Shown here piece after piece: positions 52,336 through 60,705 of a DNA stretch of 64,000 nucleotides. Where the stretch lies: assembly GCF_005155025.1 (NCBI RefSeq), contig NZ_CP039731.1:2418001-2482000 (forward strand), written 5' to 3'. The notes beneath the pieces were generated by a model. It was not told where the DNA came from and did not search any database. It saw only the letters and a program-made list of their open reading frames with translations. Position 1 is the first letter of the stretch. Each line of letters starts with the position of its first letter. The position numbers and the translations under genes were made by a program. The DNA comes from Aquitalea aquatilis (GTDB taxonomy: Bacteria > Pseudomonadota > Gammaproteobacteria > Burkholderiales > Chromobacteriaceae).

Positions 52336-53700
52336 ATGGCAAAAACCAAAACTGTTTTCAGCTGCACCGAGTGCGGCGGCCAAGTGCCGAAATGGCAGGG
52401 CCAGTGTCTCCATTGTTCTGCCTGGAACACCCTGGTAGAAGCCGTTTCCACCCCGGCAGCCAGTAACCCGCGCTTCCAGTCCTGGTCCACCACCAATGCC
52501 CGGGTACAGGTGCTGTCCGAGGTCAAGACCGAAGAAGTCCCGCGCGACCCCTCCGGCATCGACGAGCTGGACCGGGTGCTGGGTGGCGGCATCGTGCGCG
52601 GTGCGGTCATCCTGATTGGCGGTGACCCCGGCATCGGCAAATCCACCCTGCTGTTGCAAGCGCTGGCCGTCATCGGCAAGCGGCGCAAGGTACTGTATGT
52701 GTCGGGCGAGGAATCGCCACAGCAGATCGCCCTGCGTGCCTCGCGGCTGGCGGTTGACCCCAGCCAGGTCAACTTGCTGGCGGAAATCCGCCTGGAAGCC
52801 ATTCAGGAAGTACTGAAGCAGGAACAGCCGGAAGTCGCGGTCATCGACTCTATCCAGACCCTGTATACCGAGCAGGTGACCTCCGCCCCCGGTTCGGTAT
52901 CGCAGGTGCGTGAATGTGCCGCCCAGCTCACCCGCATGGCTAAGCAGACCGGCACCACCATCCTGCTGGTGGGCCATGTCACCAAGGAAGGCTCGCTGGC
53001 CGGCCCGCGCGTACTCGAACACATGGTGGACACCGTGCTGTATTTCGAGGGCGATGCGCACTCCAACTACCGCATGATCCGCGCCATCAAGAACCGCTTT
53101 GGCGCAGTCAATGAGCTGGGTGTGTTCGTGATGACCGAAACCGGCCTCAAGGGCGTGTCCAACCCCTCGGCCATCTTCCTGTCTTCCTATCGTGATGATG
53201 TGGCCGGCTCTTGCGTGCTGGTCACGCAAGAGGGCAGCCGCCCGCTGCTGGTGGAAATCCAGGCACTGGTGGACGATTGCCATGGCATGCAGCCCAAGCG
53301 CCTGGCGGTGGGGCTGGAGCAAAACCGCCTGGCCATGCTGCTGGCGGTACTGCATCGCCACGGTGGCGTGGCCTGCTTTGATCAGGATGTATTCCTGAAT
53401 GCGGTGGGCGGGGTCAAGATCAGCGAACCGGCAGCCGACCTGGCAGTGATCCTGGCCATGGTGTCGTCCTTGCGTAACAAGCCCTTGCCGAAAAAGTTGG
53501 TAGTGTTTGGCGAGGTGGGGCTGGCCGGCGAAGTGCGGCCGGTATCACGCGGGCAGGAGCGGCTGAAAGAAGCCGCCAAACTGGGCTTCAGCCGCGCCAT
53601 CGTGCCCACGGCCAACAAGCCGCGCCAACCCATCGAAGGGCTGGAAGTGATTACCGTGGACCGGCTGGAACATGCCGTCGATTACTGTCGTGGAGACTGA
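52336..53700 (+). CDS. radA: DNA repair protein RadA (Sms)
   Basis: A 454-aa DNA-dependent ATPase/helicase that promotes branch migration in recombination. The N-terminal C4 zinc finger (CTECGGQVPKWQGQCLHC) spans residues 10-27. The P-loop is GGDPGIGKST near 95, the RadA-specific KNRFG motif near 253, and the C-terminal Lon-like domain starts around 290. The length is typical (about 455). It is followed after 3 bp by the ECF sigma factor gene. Confidence 0.97.
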   Translation: MAKTKTVFSCTECGGQVPKWQGQCLHCSAWNTLVEAVSTPAASNPRFQSWSTTNARVQVLSEVKTEEVPRDPSGIDELDRVLGGGIVRGAVILIGGDPGIGKSTLLLQALAVIGKRRKVLYVSGEESPQQIALRASRLAVDPSQVNLLAEIRLEAIQEVLKQEQPEVAVIDSIQTLYTEQVTSAPGSVSQVRECAAQLTRMAKQTGTTILLVGHVTKEGSLAGPRVLEHMVDTVLYFEGDAHSNYRMIRAIKNRFGAVNELGVFVMTETGLKGVSNPSAIFLSSYRDDVAGSCVLVTQEGSRPLLVEIQALVDDCHGMQPKRLAVGLEQNRLAMLLAVLHRHGGVACFDQDVFLNAVGGVKISEPAADLAVILAMVSSLRNKPLPKKLVVFGEVGLAGEVRPVSRGQERLKEAAKLGFSRAIVPTANKPRQPIEGLEVITVDRLEHAVDYCRGD

Positions 53701-53703
53701 GCC

Positions 53704-54264
53704 ATGATTGCCCATGCCGACCTGGAAGCCGAACTGGCCTATCTGCAGCGCTATGCCTTGGCGCAGCTGCGCGACCGCGACGCTGCCAATGAAATCGTGC
53801 AGGAAACCGTGCTGGCGGCGCTGGAGTCGGGTGACAGTTTCAATGGCAAGTCCAGTCTGCGCACTTGGCTCACTTCCATTCTGCGCTTCAAGCTGATCGA
53901 CCGGTTGCGGCGCAAGGGCAAGGAGGTGTTGTTCGAATCGCTGGAGGATGAAACCGACGACAGCGACTTTGACGGCCTATTCAGCAAGAATGGCCACTGG
54001 CAGGACAAAATCAAGGCCTGGAGCGGGCCAGAAGAGTCGCTGATGTCGCGCCAGTTCTGGGAAGTATTCGAGCGCTGTTCCGAGGTGATGCCCCGGCGCA
54101 CGGCCATGGCTTTTGTCATGCGCGAGGTGATGGGGCTGGAAATTGCCGAAATCTGTAACAATCTGGACGTGACGGCGACTAACTGTTCAGTGCTGCTGTA
54201 TCGCGCCCGCATGAGCTTGCGCGAGTGTTTTGAAATTCGCTGGACCGGGGAGGCCCACGCATGA
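53704..54264 (+). CDS. ECF-type RNA polymerase sigma factor
   Basis: A 186-aa sigma-70 family protein. Region 2 is at about 10-75 (LRDRDAANEIVQETVLAALE, LRTWLTSILRFKLIDRLRR). The linker DETDDSDFDGLFSKNGHW is followed by region 4 at about 120-175 (MPRRTAMAFVMREVMGLEIAEI). The pattern resembles ECF sigma factors paired with small zinc-binding anti-sigma proteins. It begins 3 bp after radA and overlaps the next gene by 4 bp. No autoregulated promoter could be identified. Confidence 0.9.
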   Translation: MIAHADLEAELAYLQRYALAQLRDRDAANEIVQETVLAALESGDSFNGKSSLRTWLTSILRFKLIDRLRRKGKEVLFESLEDETDDSDFDGLFSKNGHWQDKIKAWSGPEESLMSRQFWEVFERCSEVMPRRTAMAFVMREVMGLEIAEICNNLDVTATNCSVLLYRARMSLRECFEIRWTGEAHA

Positions 54265-54440
54265 AAATCAGTTGCCGGCAGGCCAGCCGTCTGATATCGC
54301 AGGGAATGGATCAGCCTTTGAATCAATGGCAATACGTGCGCTTGCGGGTGCATTTGTGGATGTGCGGCAACTGCCGCCAGTTTTCCCATCAGCTGCAGTT
54401 GTTGCAGCAAGCCGCTCGCAAGGCCGGTCGCGGAGAGTAA
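54261..54440 (+). CDS. Small zinc-finger protein, probable anti-sigma factor (zf-HC2-like)
   Basis: A 59-residue gene overlapping the sigma factor stop (ATGA). The protein starts MKISCRQASRLISQGMDQPL and has a HLWMCGNCRQF motif near residue 35, the H-x3-C-x2-C zinc site of ZAS anti-sigma factors, together with an upstream Cys5. It has no membrane segment, so it would be a soluble, possibly redox-responsive anti-sigma. Position, overlap and motif support the pairing. A terminator follows 20 bp downstream. Confidence 0.85.
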   Translation: MKISCRQASRLISQGMDQPLNQWQYVRLRVHLWMCGNCRQFSHQLQLLQQAARKAGRGE

Positions 54441-54460
54441 GGCTGTAAGGTGGAAAGAGC

Positions 54461-54484
54461 AAAGCCGGGTCAATGCCCGGCTTT
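54461..54484 (+). terminator. Terminator after the sigma/anti-sigma genes
   Basis: AAAGCCGGG / CCCGGCTTT forms a 9-bp stem with a TCAATG loop. It nearly equals the hairpin at 54658-54681. Confidence 0.8.
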
Positions 54485-54599
54485 CAGATTATTGACAAAC
54501 CCCTCTCGCTTTTCGAAAGGAAAGCGAGGCTCCCTTGCAGGGCAAGGGCGGGGGGGTTGGGAGTAAATTGGAAGGCTGCGGAATCAATCACTTAGTCGA

Positions 54600-54620
54600 G
54601 AGGCCCGGCTTTGCCGGGTC
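54600..54620. repeat. Middle hairpin of a triplicated CCGGG hairpin set
   Basis: GCCCGGC-ttt-GCCGGGT forms a short stem without T tract. It lies between two nearly identical terminators and shares their core. Confidence 0.5.
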
Positions 54621-54657
54621 CAGTGAAATCGCACCAGTTTACTTTGTCAGCAGCCTG

Positions 54658-54683
54658 AAAGCCGGGTCCATGCCCGGCTTTTT
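54658..54683. terminator. Terminator between sigma unit and DUF2325 gene
   Basis: AAAGCCGGG (54658-54666) / CCCGGCTTT (54673-54681) with a 6-nt loop and a plus-strand T run. It abuts the DUF2325 stop codon on the minus strand and can serve both directions. Confidence 0.8.
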
Positions 54684-54685
54684 GC

Positions 54686-55039
54686 TTAATGGCGCTTCTT
54701 GTTGCTACTGGCAGGCTGACAGCGCTGCGGACAGCTGCCGCACTGCTTGCTGGAGAGGCCGGCGCAGTCCAGCGACTGTTTCAGGGCACAGACCGAGCGG
54801 CGGCAGGCGATGAAACGGACTTGTTCTTCCGCCGCCAGTGCGCGGAAATGGCGCATCACATTGTGGCCGAGAAAATCGGTAAACAGGATGAGCAGATCGG
54901 TGCCGGCCGGCAGGCGGTCGCTCTTGCGCTGGTGTGAACTGTTGCGGCCGTTCAGGTGGCGGTGAATGGTGATGCCGAACTCTTGCAGCACCTCGGGAAT
55001 ATTGCCCAGCGTATCCGCGCCTACCAGCATTGCATTCAT
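54686..55039 (-). CDS. DUF2325 protein, iron-regulated
   Basis: A 117-aa protein. Residues 1-85 fit DUF2325 (MLVGADTLGNIPEVL, then GTDLLILFTDFLGHNVM). The C-terminal 35 residues are Cys-rich (CRRSVC, later CGSCPQRC), suggesting metal or redox binding. The ATG at 55039 follows CAGGAGCTGTC. A near-consensus Fur box 25 bp upstream indicates repression by Fur-Fe2+. Similar genes in proteobacteria are part of iron-limitation responses; exact function unknown. Confidence 0.85.
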   Translation of the reverse strand: MNAMLVGADTLGNIPEVLQEFGITIHRHLNGRNSSHQRKSDRLPAGTDLLILFTDFLGHNVMRHFRALAAEEQVRFIACRRSVCALKQSLDCAGLSSKQCGSCPQRCQPASSNKKRH

Positions 55040-55063
55040 GACAGCTCCTGAGTGATATGTTTT

Positions 55064-55082
55064 GCAAATGATAATCATTATT
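55064..55082. promoter_or_regulatory. Fur box upstream of the DUF2325 gene
   Basis: GCAAATGATAATCATTATT matches 16 of 19 positions of the consensus GATAATGATAATCATTATC, including the whole centre. It lies 25 bp upstream of the DUF2325 ATG. Fur itself is encoded at 13918-14346. Confidence 0.88.
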
Positions 55083-55133
55083 ATTTACAAAGACAAGTGC
55101 CATCTGGAGTGATTGTTATCTGGCGGCAAAACG

Positions 55134-55913
55134 CTAAGGCAAGGCCTGCACGCGGATGCGCACGGATTGCTGGCCGCTTAGCAACTGCCGGCCCGTGCCA
55201 ATCAGCAAGCTGCTGCGGCCTTGCTCGTCGCGGCCTATGCTGCCCACTTCTATCCACTCACCCAGCCGCCCGGCTACCGTGGTGGAAAGCTGGCTGCCCT
55301 TGAGTTGGTTGCCGGCAAAGGCCTGCTGGCTGACCGCCAGTTCGATGAGCACCCGCTCACCCTGCAGGTGAGGGAGGGCGTAAAAGCCGCTGACGGCCTC
55401 CTGCCAGCTGCTGCCGCGCACGATATTGCCTTGCGGCGTCAGCAACAGCCAGGGCAGCGGGCGGCTGTTGGCGGTCTGGATGAAACCGCTGCGCCCATCC
55501 AGCAAGGTGAGGCTTTGCAGGCTTTGGCTGGATCGGCTGTGGCTGTCCTGCTGTGCGGACAAGGCGACGCCATTACCCGCACTGCCGGGGAGAGTGCGAC
55601 CAATGCTGATATTGCCTTGCAGCTGTACGCCGGACTGGCTCTGTACACTGCTGCCGGATTGGCTTACCTCCAGCCGCAGGCTGACCGGGCGCACATCCAG
55701 CTGGCGTGCCAGCTCTGCCAGGCGGGCTTCCCGTTCAGGGCTGGCGTCAATGATCAGCTTGTTGTCCATCGCACTCAGCCGTTCATCCGGCCGCAGTTGC
55801 GGCTGCAGCGCTGCTTGCAGTTCGCTGGGGGCGCGCCAGTTCAGTTCGACCAGTTGCAGGGCCTGGGCGGCGCTGTTGGCCAGCAATAGCGAAACAAGCA
55901 ACACGAAACGCAT
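55134..55913 (-). CDS. Periplasmic protein with secretin N1-like domain
   Basis: A 259-aa exported protein with a signal peptide of about 18 residues (ANSAAQA cleavage). Residues 35-85 (MDNKLIIDASPEREARLAEL, ending LDVRPVSLRLEV) match the NolW/secretin N1 fold that precedes secretin pores. There is no pore domain. The rest includes LLDGRSGFIQTANSRPLPW and ERVLIELAVSQQ, again secretin-like. It may be a decayed or specialised accessory of a type II/IV system; none is encoded nearby. It abuts ubiB, with 0 bp between. Confidence 0.65.
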   Translation of the reverse strand: MRFVLLVSLLLANSAAQALQLVELNWRAPSELQAALQPQLRPDERLSAMDNKLIIDASPEREARLAELARQLDVRPVSLRLEVSQSGSSVQSQSGVQLQGNISIGRTLPGSAGNGVALSAQQDSHSRSSQSLQSLTLLDGRSGFIQTANSRPLPWLLLTPQGNIVRGSSWQEAVSGFYALPHLQGERVLIELAVSQQAFAGNQLKGSQLSTTVAGRLGEWIEVGSIGRDEQGRSSLLIGTGRQLLSGQQSVRIRVQALP

Positions 55914-57596
55914 TTACAGCTCCTTGCCTGAGCGCCAGATCGACCAGATCAGCCATACGCTGTTGAACAGGGCAATCATGAAGCCGATAAAGCCGAAGAA
56001 GGGCAGGCCGAACAGCTTGGGCCCGGCGTTGACCGTCATCACGATGGAAGAGCCGATGATCAGGCAGCCGGTGACGATGGCCATAGTCAGACGATTGGTA
56101 CTGCGGTCCAGCTGCTTGCCGAAACTGTCCAGCCGTTGCAGGTCCAGATTGATGCGGAATTTACCCTGACGGATGTCCTTGGACAGGCGCAGGATGTCAC
56201 GGGGCAGGCCGGTGAGCATGCCCAGCGTTTCCTGCAGCGTCAGCTTGCCGCGCTTGAGCAGGGTTTTCGGGTGGTAGCGCGCCAGCATCAGTTCGCGCAC
56301 AAAGGGGGTGATGTGCTCCACCAGCTGGAAATCCGGATCGAGTTGGCGGCCCAGCCCTTCCAGCGTGATCAGCGCCTTGAACAGCATGGCCATGTCTGGC
56401 GGCAGCAAAATGCCGTGGTCGCGGATCAGCGCCATGATGTCGGTGATCAGCTGGCTGATGTTGAGGTCTTTCAGCGGCACGTGTTCGTACTGGAACATGA
56501 ATTCGCTGATGTCGTAGGCAAATTTCTGCTCGTCCACCGGGGTGTTGCCGGTCCACTCCACCAGTACGTCCATCATGGCGTGCTCGTTGCGCTCGGCCAG
56601 TGCCGCCAGCAGGTCGACGATTTCGTCGCGCCGGCCATGGCTGATGCGACCCACCATGCCGAAATCGATAAAGGCAATGCGGTGTTCCGGCAGGAAAAAT
56701 ACATTGCCGGGGTGCGGGTCGGCATGGAAAAAGCCGTTGAGCAGAATCATCTTCAGCACGGCATCTGCGCCACGGCTGGCCAGCTCCACCGGGTTCAGTC
56801 CGCTGTCGGCCAGCTGGTCCAGCCGGCTGGCCGGTACGCCATCAATGTGCTGCTGCACATTCACCGCCGGATTGGTGTAGTCCCAGTACACGTGCGGCAC
56901 CACCACCTGGGCGTCATCGGCAAAGTCACGGGCGAAGCGTTCCATATTGCGCGCTTCTACCGCCAGATCCATCTCGCGCTTGAGCGAGCGGGAAAACTGG
57001 GCGACGATTTCCACCGGCTGGAAGCGCCGCGCATCGGGGAATTCCATTTCGATCAGCGTGGCCAGATGCGCCAGGATGCGCAGGTCGGCATCCACCTTTT
57101 CAACGATGCCGGGGCGGCGCAGCTTGACGGCCACATGGCTGCCATCATGCAGGGTGGCGAAATGCACCTGGGCGATGGAGGCCGAGCCGATGGGCTTTTC
57201 ATCAAAGCTGGCAAACAGCTCTTCCGGCGGTTTGCCCAAGGCCTTGATCACCAGCAGCCGTACCGAGGCCGGGTCGACCGGTGGCACCGTGGACTGCAGT
57301 TTTTCGAATTCGGCAATCCACTCGGCGGGGAATACATCCACCCGCGTCGACAGGATTTGCCCCAGCTTGATGAAGGTGGGGCCCAGCTCTTCGAAGGCCA
57401 GCCGCACCCTGACCGGAGTGGGCAGGCCCGCGTCGGCATCGGGCAGGTGCAGGTTCAGCCATTCGCCGGCTTTTTCCATGGCGCGTGGCAGACGCAGGCG
57501 CTGGGCGAACTCTCCCAGGCCGTGGCGGATGAGGATGCCGCTGATTTCCTTCAGGCGCGGAAGGTCGCGCATTGCAACAAGAGTTTCTCTGAGCAT
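55914..57596 (-). CDS. ubiB: UbiB-type atypical kinase (ABC1/AarF family)
   Basis: A 560-aa membrane-associated kinase-like protein needed for ubiquinone synthesis. The KxGQ motif (FIKLGQILSTR) is near residue 83, the P-loop-like GSASIAQVH near 130, the catalytic loop HADPHPGN near 285 and IDFGM near 303. Two membrane helices lie at the C-terminus (about 500-550). The ATG at 57596 gives MLRETLVAMRD. No ubiE/ubiJ genes are next to it, unlike E. coli. It is divergent from the NlpC/P60 gene with 60 bp between. Confidence 0.92.
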   Translation of the reverse strand: MLRETLVAMRDLPRLKEISGILIRHGLGEFAQRLRLPRAMEKAGEWLNLHLPDADAGLPTPVRVRLAFEELGPTFIKLGQILSTRVDVFPAEWIAEFEKLQSTVPPVDPASVRLLVIKALGKPPEELFASFDEKPIGSASIAQVHFATLHDGSHVAVKLRRPGIVEKVDADLRILAHLATLIEMEFPDARRFQPVEIVAQFSRSLKREMDLAVEARNMERFARDFADDAQVVVPHVYWDYTNPAVNVQQHIDGVPASRLDQLADSGLNPVELASRGADAVLKMILLNGFFHADPHPGNVFFLPEHRIAFIDFGMVGRISHGRRDEIVDLLAALAERNEHAMMDVLVEWTGNTPVDEQKFAYDISEFMFQYEHVPLKDLNISQLITDIMALIRDHGILLPPDMAMLFKALITLEGLGRQLDPDFQLVEHITPFVRELMLARYHPKTLLKRGKLTLQETLGMLTGLPRDILRLSKDIRQGKFRINLDLQRLDSFGKQLDRSTNRLTMAIVTGCLIIGSSIVMTVNAGPKLFGLPFFGFIGFMIALFNSVWLIWSIWRSGKEL

Positions 57597-57656
57597 GGGC
57601 TGATTGGTGTCCAAGTTGGCTTTACACTCCCGTCCCTGTCCGATAGAGTGCGGCCT

Positions 57657-58445
57657 ATGAAATTGCAACTCCGATTACTCGCCGTGATGCTTGCTGGCGT
57701 CATGGTTTTTGCCCAGGCCGCACCGGAAAAAAATGTGCAGGATGCACGGCCCAAGGTCGAGGCCTCGGAAGACCCCATTGCCAAGTATGCCTCGCCTGGC
57801 GAGGATGCAGTAGGGGATTTGCTGCTGCAGGCCATGAGCCTGCTGGGCGTGGCCTACCGTTTTGGTGGCAATTCGCCGGTCAGTGGTCTGGATTGCAGCG
57901 GTTTTGTCCGTTATGTATTCCAGAAATCCCTCAAGGTCAATTTGCCTCGTACCTCGGCCGAGATGGCGCATATCGGCAAGGCCGTCGATAAAAGTGAACT
58001 GGTCGCCGGTGATCTGGTCTTCTTCAATACCCGCGGTTTTGCCTATTCCCATGTTGGCATGTATATGGGCAACGGCAAGTTCATCCATGCGCCGCGTACC
58101 GGGCGCAATGTCGAAGTGGTGAACATGAACCAGAGCTACTGGCAAAGCCGCTGGAATGGCGCGCGCCGCATCAACCGCAATAATGCCAATGTGCAGGCTG
58201 CGGATGAATTGCCGGGTGCCGCCGACAGTGTCGCCGCCAAGTCGCGTGACAACAGTGCAGCGGCAGCGCCCAAGGTAAAATGTCGCAAAGGCAAGAAGTG
58301 CAAGGCGGTAGCCGAAGCGCCCGCCAGCAAGAAAAAGGGCAGCAAGGCCGAGAAAGCCAGCAAGGGTGGCAAGTCGGCGCGCAGTGACAAGCCCGCCCGT
58401 GCCGGCAAGTCTGGCCACGGCAAGAAGAAAAAGGTCGCCGGCTGA
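57657..58445 (+). CDS. NlpC/P60 family peptidoglycan endopeptidase
   Basis: A 262-aa exported hydrolase. The signal peptide is about residues 1-21. The NlpC/P60 domain (about 55-180) has the catalytic Cys in LDCSGFVRY, His in YSHVGMYM and a third polar residue at FIHAPR. It cuts D-Glu-meso-DAP linkages in peptidoglycan. The C-terminal about 60 residues are an unusual Lys/Ala/Ser-rich basic tail that could bind the wall or DNA. The ATG at 57657 starts the signal peptide; the frame is open far upstream only because it is antisense to ubiB. Confidence 0.92.
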   Translation: MKLQLRLLAVMLAGVMVFAQAAPEKNVQDARPKVEASEDPIAKYASPGEDAVGDLLLQAMSLLGVAYRFGGNSPVSGLDCSGFVRYVFQKSLKVNLPRTSAEMAHIGKAVDKSELVAGDLVFFNTRGFAYSHVGMYMGNGKFIHAPRTGRNVEVVNMNQSYWQSRWNGARRINRNNANVQAADELPGAADSVAAKSRDNSAAAAPKVKCRKGKKCKAVAEAPASKKKGSKAEKASKGGKSARSDKPARAGKSGHGKKKKVAG

Positions 58446-58471
58446 ACCGCTGGCGGCTGACCATCATCACG

Positions 58472-58498
58472 ATGCCCGCTTTGGCGGGCATTGCGTTT
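58472..58498 (+). terminator. Hairpin after the NlpC/P60 gene
   Basis: ATGCCCGC / GCGGGCAT is an 8-bp stem with a TTTG loop, followed by TGCGTTTT. A moderate terminator. Confidence 0.65.
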
Positions 58499-58514
58499 TC
58501 AGGATTAGCCAGGC

Positions 58515-58733
58515 ATGGCCATGAATATTGACATTCCGGTATGGAAAGATCCGCAAGGTGGCATTGTCGCCTGCGTGGAAAAAATCAAGGTAATGAACGA
58601 AAACCTGGAGGAATTGCAGCAGATGGCGCAGGACGCGCTGGAAGATGCCATTCTGATGGGCTGTGACGAACAGCAGGTCAAGGATTTCCTGGTGCGGCTG
58701 ATGCAAAGCCTGCACAACCCCTACCAGCCCTGA
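58515..58733 (+). CDS. Small acidic protein of unknown function
   Basis: A 72-aa protein (or 70 from the ATG two codons later). It starts NIDIPVWKDPQGGIVACVEK and is predicted helical after residue 25, with ELQQMAQDALEDAILMGCDEQQ. Codon use is like neighbours. It lies 13 bp before lolC and may be cotranscribed with it. I recognise no family. Confidence 0.7.
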   Translation: MAMNIDIPVWKDPQGGIVACVEKIKVMNENLEELQQMAQDALEDAILMGCDEQQVKDFLVRLMQSLHNPYQP

Positions 58734-58746
58734 AAGGCAGACCGGC

Positions 58747-59994
58747 ATGCAATGGCCTTTTGAAGTCCTGATCGGGCTGCGTTATCTGCGCGCCAAACGG
58801 CGCAATGGTTTTATCTCCTTTATTTCCCTGATTTCCATTGTCGGCATCGCCTTGGGCGTGGCGGCGCTGATTATCGTGCTGTCGGTGATGAACGGTTTCC
58901 AGAAGGAAATCCGTGGCCGCATCCTCAGTGTGGCCTCGCATGTGGAAATCTCCGCCTTTGACGGGCGTCTGCCACAGTGGCAAAACGTGGCCAAGGTGGC
59001 CGAGCGCGATGCCCATGTTGTGGCCGCCGCTCCCTTCGTGAATGGTCAGGGCCTGTTTTCTGCCTATGGCAATGTGCGCGGCGGTCTGGTGCGCGGCATC
59101 GAGCCGGTACTGGAAGACAAGGTGGTGGACGTGGGCCAGCACATGCTGCAAGGCAAGCTGGAGGCGCTGAAGCCCGGCCAGTTCGGCATCGTGCTGGGGG
59201 TGGAGCTGGCGCGCCAGCTCAGCGTTGGCATGGGCGACAAGGTTACGCTGTTCACGCCGCAGGGCACGGTGACGCCGGCGGGGATGATCCCGCGCTACAA
59301 GCAGTTCACCGTGATCGGCATCTTCAAGGTGGACATGTTCGAATACGATGCCTCGCTGGCGATGATCCATCTGCAGGATGCCCAGGTGTTGTCGCGCCTT
59401 GGCGATACCGTCAGTGGCGTGCGGCTGAAGCTGGACGACCCGATGCTGGCACCGCTGGTGAAGGCCAATCTGCAGCAGGCGCTGGGCCAGCAGTCGCAAG
59501 TGATCGACTGGACCGATACCAATGCCAATTACTTCCGTGCGGTGCAGATTGAAAAACGCATGATGACCATCATCCTCACGCTGATTGTGGCGGTGGCGGC
59601 CTTCAATCTGGTGTCCACACTGGTGATGGTGGTGACCGACAAGCAGGCCGACATCGCCATCCTGCGTACGCTGGGTGCGGCACCGTCCAGCATCATGAAG
59701 ATTTTCATGATTCAGGGTTCGGTGGCTGGCATCAGCGGCACGCTGGCCGGGGTGGCAGGCGGGGTGCTGGTAGCGCTGAATCTGGACGTGATCGTGCCGC
59801 TGATCGAAAAAGTGCTGGGGACCAAGCTGCTGTCCAGCGAGGTGTACATGATCGACTACCTGCCATCCGACGTGCAGCTGGGCGACGTGAGCACCATTAC
59901 CGTGATTGCCCTGCTGCTGGCCTTGCTGGCCACCATTTATCCCAGCTGGCGCGCTGCGCGCACCCAGCCGGCGGAGGCGCTGCGCTATGAGTAA
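58747..59994 (+). CDS. lolC: Lipoprotein-releasing ABC transporter permease LolC/E
   Basis: A 415-aa inner-membrane permease that extracts outer-membrane lipoproteins and hands them to LolA. TM1 is at about 26-50 ([20 protein letters not shown]) with the typical start [17 protein letters not shown] large periplasmic domain (about 50-270) is followed by TMs at about 275-300, 315-345 and 375-400. A single LolC/E-type gene next to lolD suggests a LolF-like homodimeric arrangement, common in betaproteobacteria. It overlaps lolD by 8 bp. Confidence 0.94.
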   Translation: MQWPFEVLIGLRYLRAKRRNGFISFISLISIVGIALGVAALIIVLSVMNGFQKEIRGRILSVASHVEISAFDGRLPQWQNVAKVAERDAHVVAAAPFVNGQGLFSAYGNVRGGLVRGIEPVLEDKVVDVGQHMLQGKLEALKPGQFGIVLGVELARQLSVGMGDKVTLFTPQGTVTPAGMIPRYKQFTVIGIFKVDMFEYDASLAMIHLQDAQVLSRLGDTVSGVRLKLDDPMLAPLVKANLQQALGQQSQVIDWTDTNANYFRAVQIEKRMMTIILTLIVAVAAFNLVSTLVMVVTDKQADIAILRTLGAAPSSIMKIFMIQGSVAGISGTLAGVAGGVLVALNLDVIVPLIEKVLGTKLLSSEVYMIDYLPSDVQLGDVSTITVIALLLALLATIYPSWRAARTQPAEALRYE

Positions 59995-60676
59995 TGTGCT
60001 GAACTGCCGCAATCTGGGCAAAACCTATAGCGAAGGCCGGCTCAACCTGACCGTGCTGTCCGATGTGACACTGCGGGTGGACAAGGGCGAGCGGCTGGCG
60101 ATTGTGGGTGCTTCCGGCTCGGGCAAAAGTACGCTGTTGCACCTGCTGGGCGGGCTGGATACGCCCAGCCAGGGCGTAGTGGAAGTGCTGGGACGCGATC
60201 TGGCCAGCCTGTCCGAGGCTGAGCGTGGCGTGCTGCGCAACCAGTCGCTGGGCTTTGTTTACCAGTTCCATCATCTGCTGCCGGAATTCACCGCACTGGA
60301 AAACGTGATGATGCCCTTGCTGATTCGCCGCCTGCCGCGCAAGGAAGCCGCCGAACAGGCGGCTGCCATGCTGGAGCGGGTGGGGCTGTCGCAACGCCTG
60401 CAGCACAAGCCGGGTGAATTGTCCGGTGGCGAGCGGCAGCGTGCCGCCATTGCCCGCGCGCTGGTGACGCAGCCGGCCTGCCTGCTGGCCGACGAGCCGA
60501 CCGGCAATCTGGATTACCAGACCGCGCGCCAGGTGTTCGACCTGATGCTGGAACTGAACGAGGGCCTGGGCACCAGCCTGATCATCGTCACGCATGATCT
60601 GGAGCTGGCCGGACGGGCGCAACGCATATTGCGGCTGGTGGAAGGTCGTGTGCAGGATGCGGCGGCCGGCCAGTAA
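59987..60676 (+). CDS. lolD: Lipoprotein-releasing ABC transporter ATPase LolD
   Basis: A 229-aa ATPase of the MacB/LolD group. Walker A is GASGSGKST at about residue 40. The LolD-characteristic [20 protein letters not shown] follows, then the signature LSGGERQR and Walker [12 protein letters not shown]. The ATG at 59987 overlaps the lolC stop. The frame is open 27 codons upstream, inside lolC. Confidence 0.96.
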   Translation: MSNVLNCRNLGKTYSEGRLNLTVLSDVTLRVDKGERLAIVGASGSGKSTLLHLLGGLDTPSQGVVEVLGRDLASLSEAERGVLRNQSLGFVYQFHHLLPEFTALENVMMPLLIRRLPRKEAAEQAAAMLERVGLSQRLQHKPGELSGGERQRAAIARALVTQPACLLADEPTGNLDYQTARQVFDLMLELNEGLGTSLIIVTHDLELAGRAQRILRLVEGRVQDAAAGQ

Positions 60677-60705
60677 GGCCATGGCGTGCTGCCAAGGAGA
60701 ATCAG

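Noticed and set aside
56136-57656. Long plus-strand frame upstream of the NlpC/P60 start
   Set aside because: It is antisense to ubiB. The signal peptide and family alignment put the real start at 57657.
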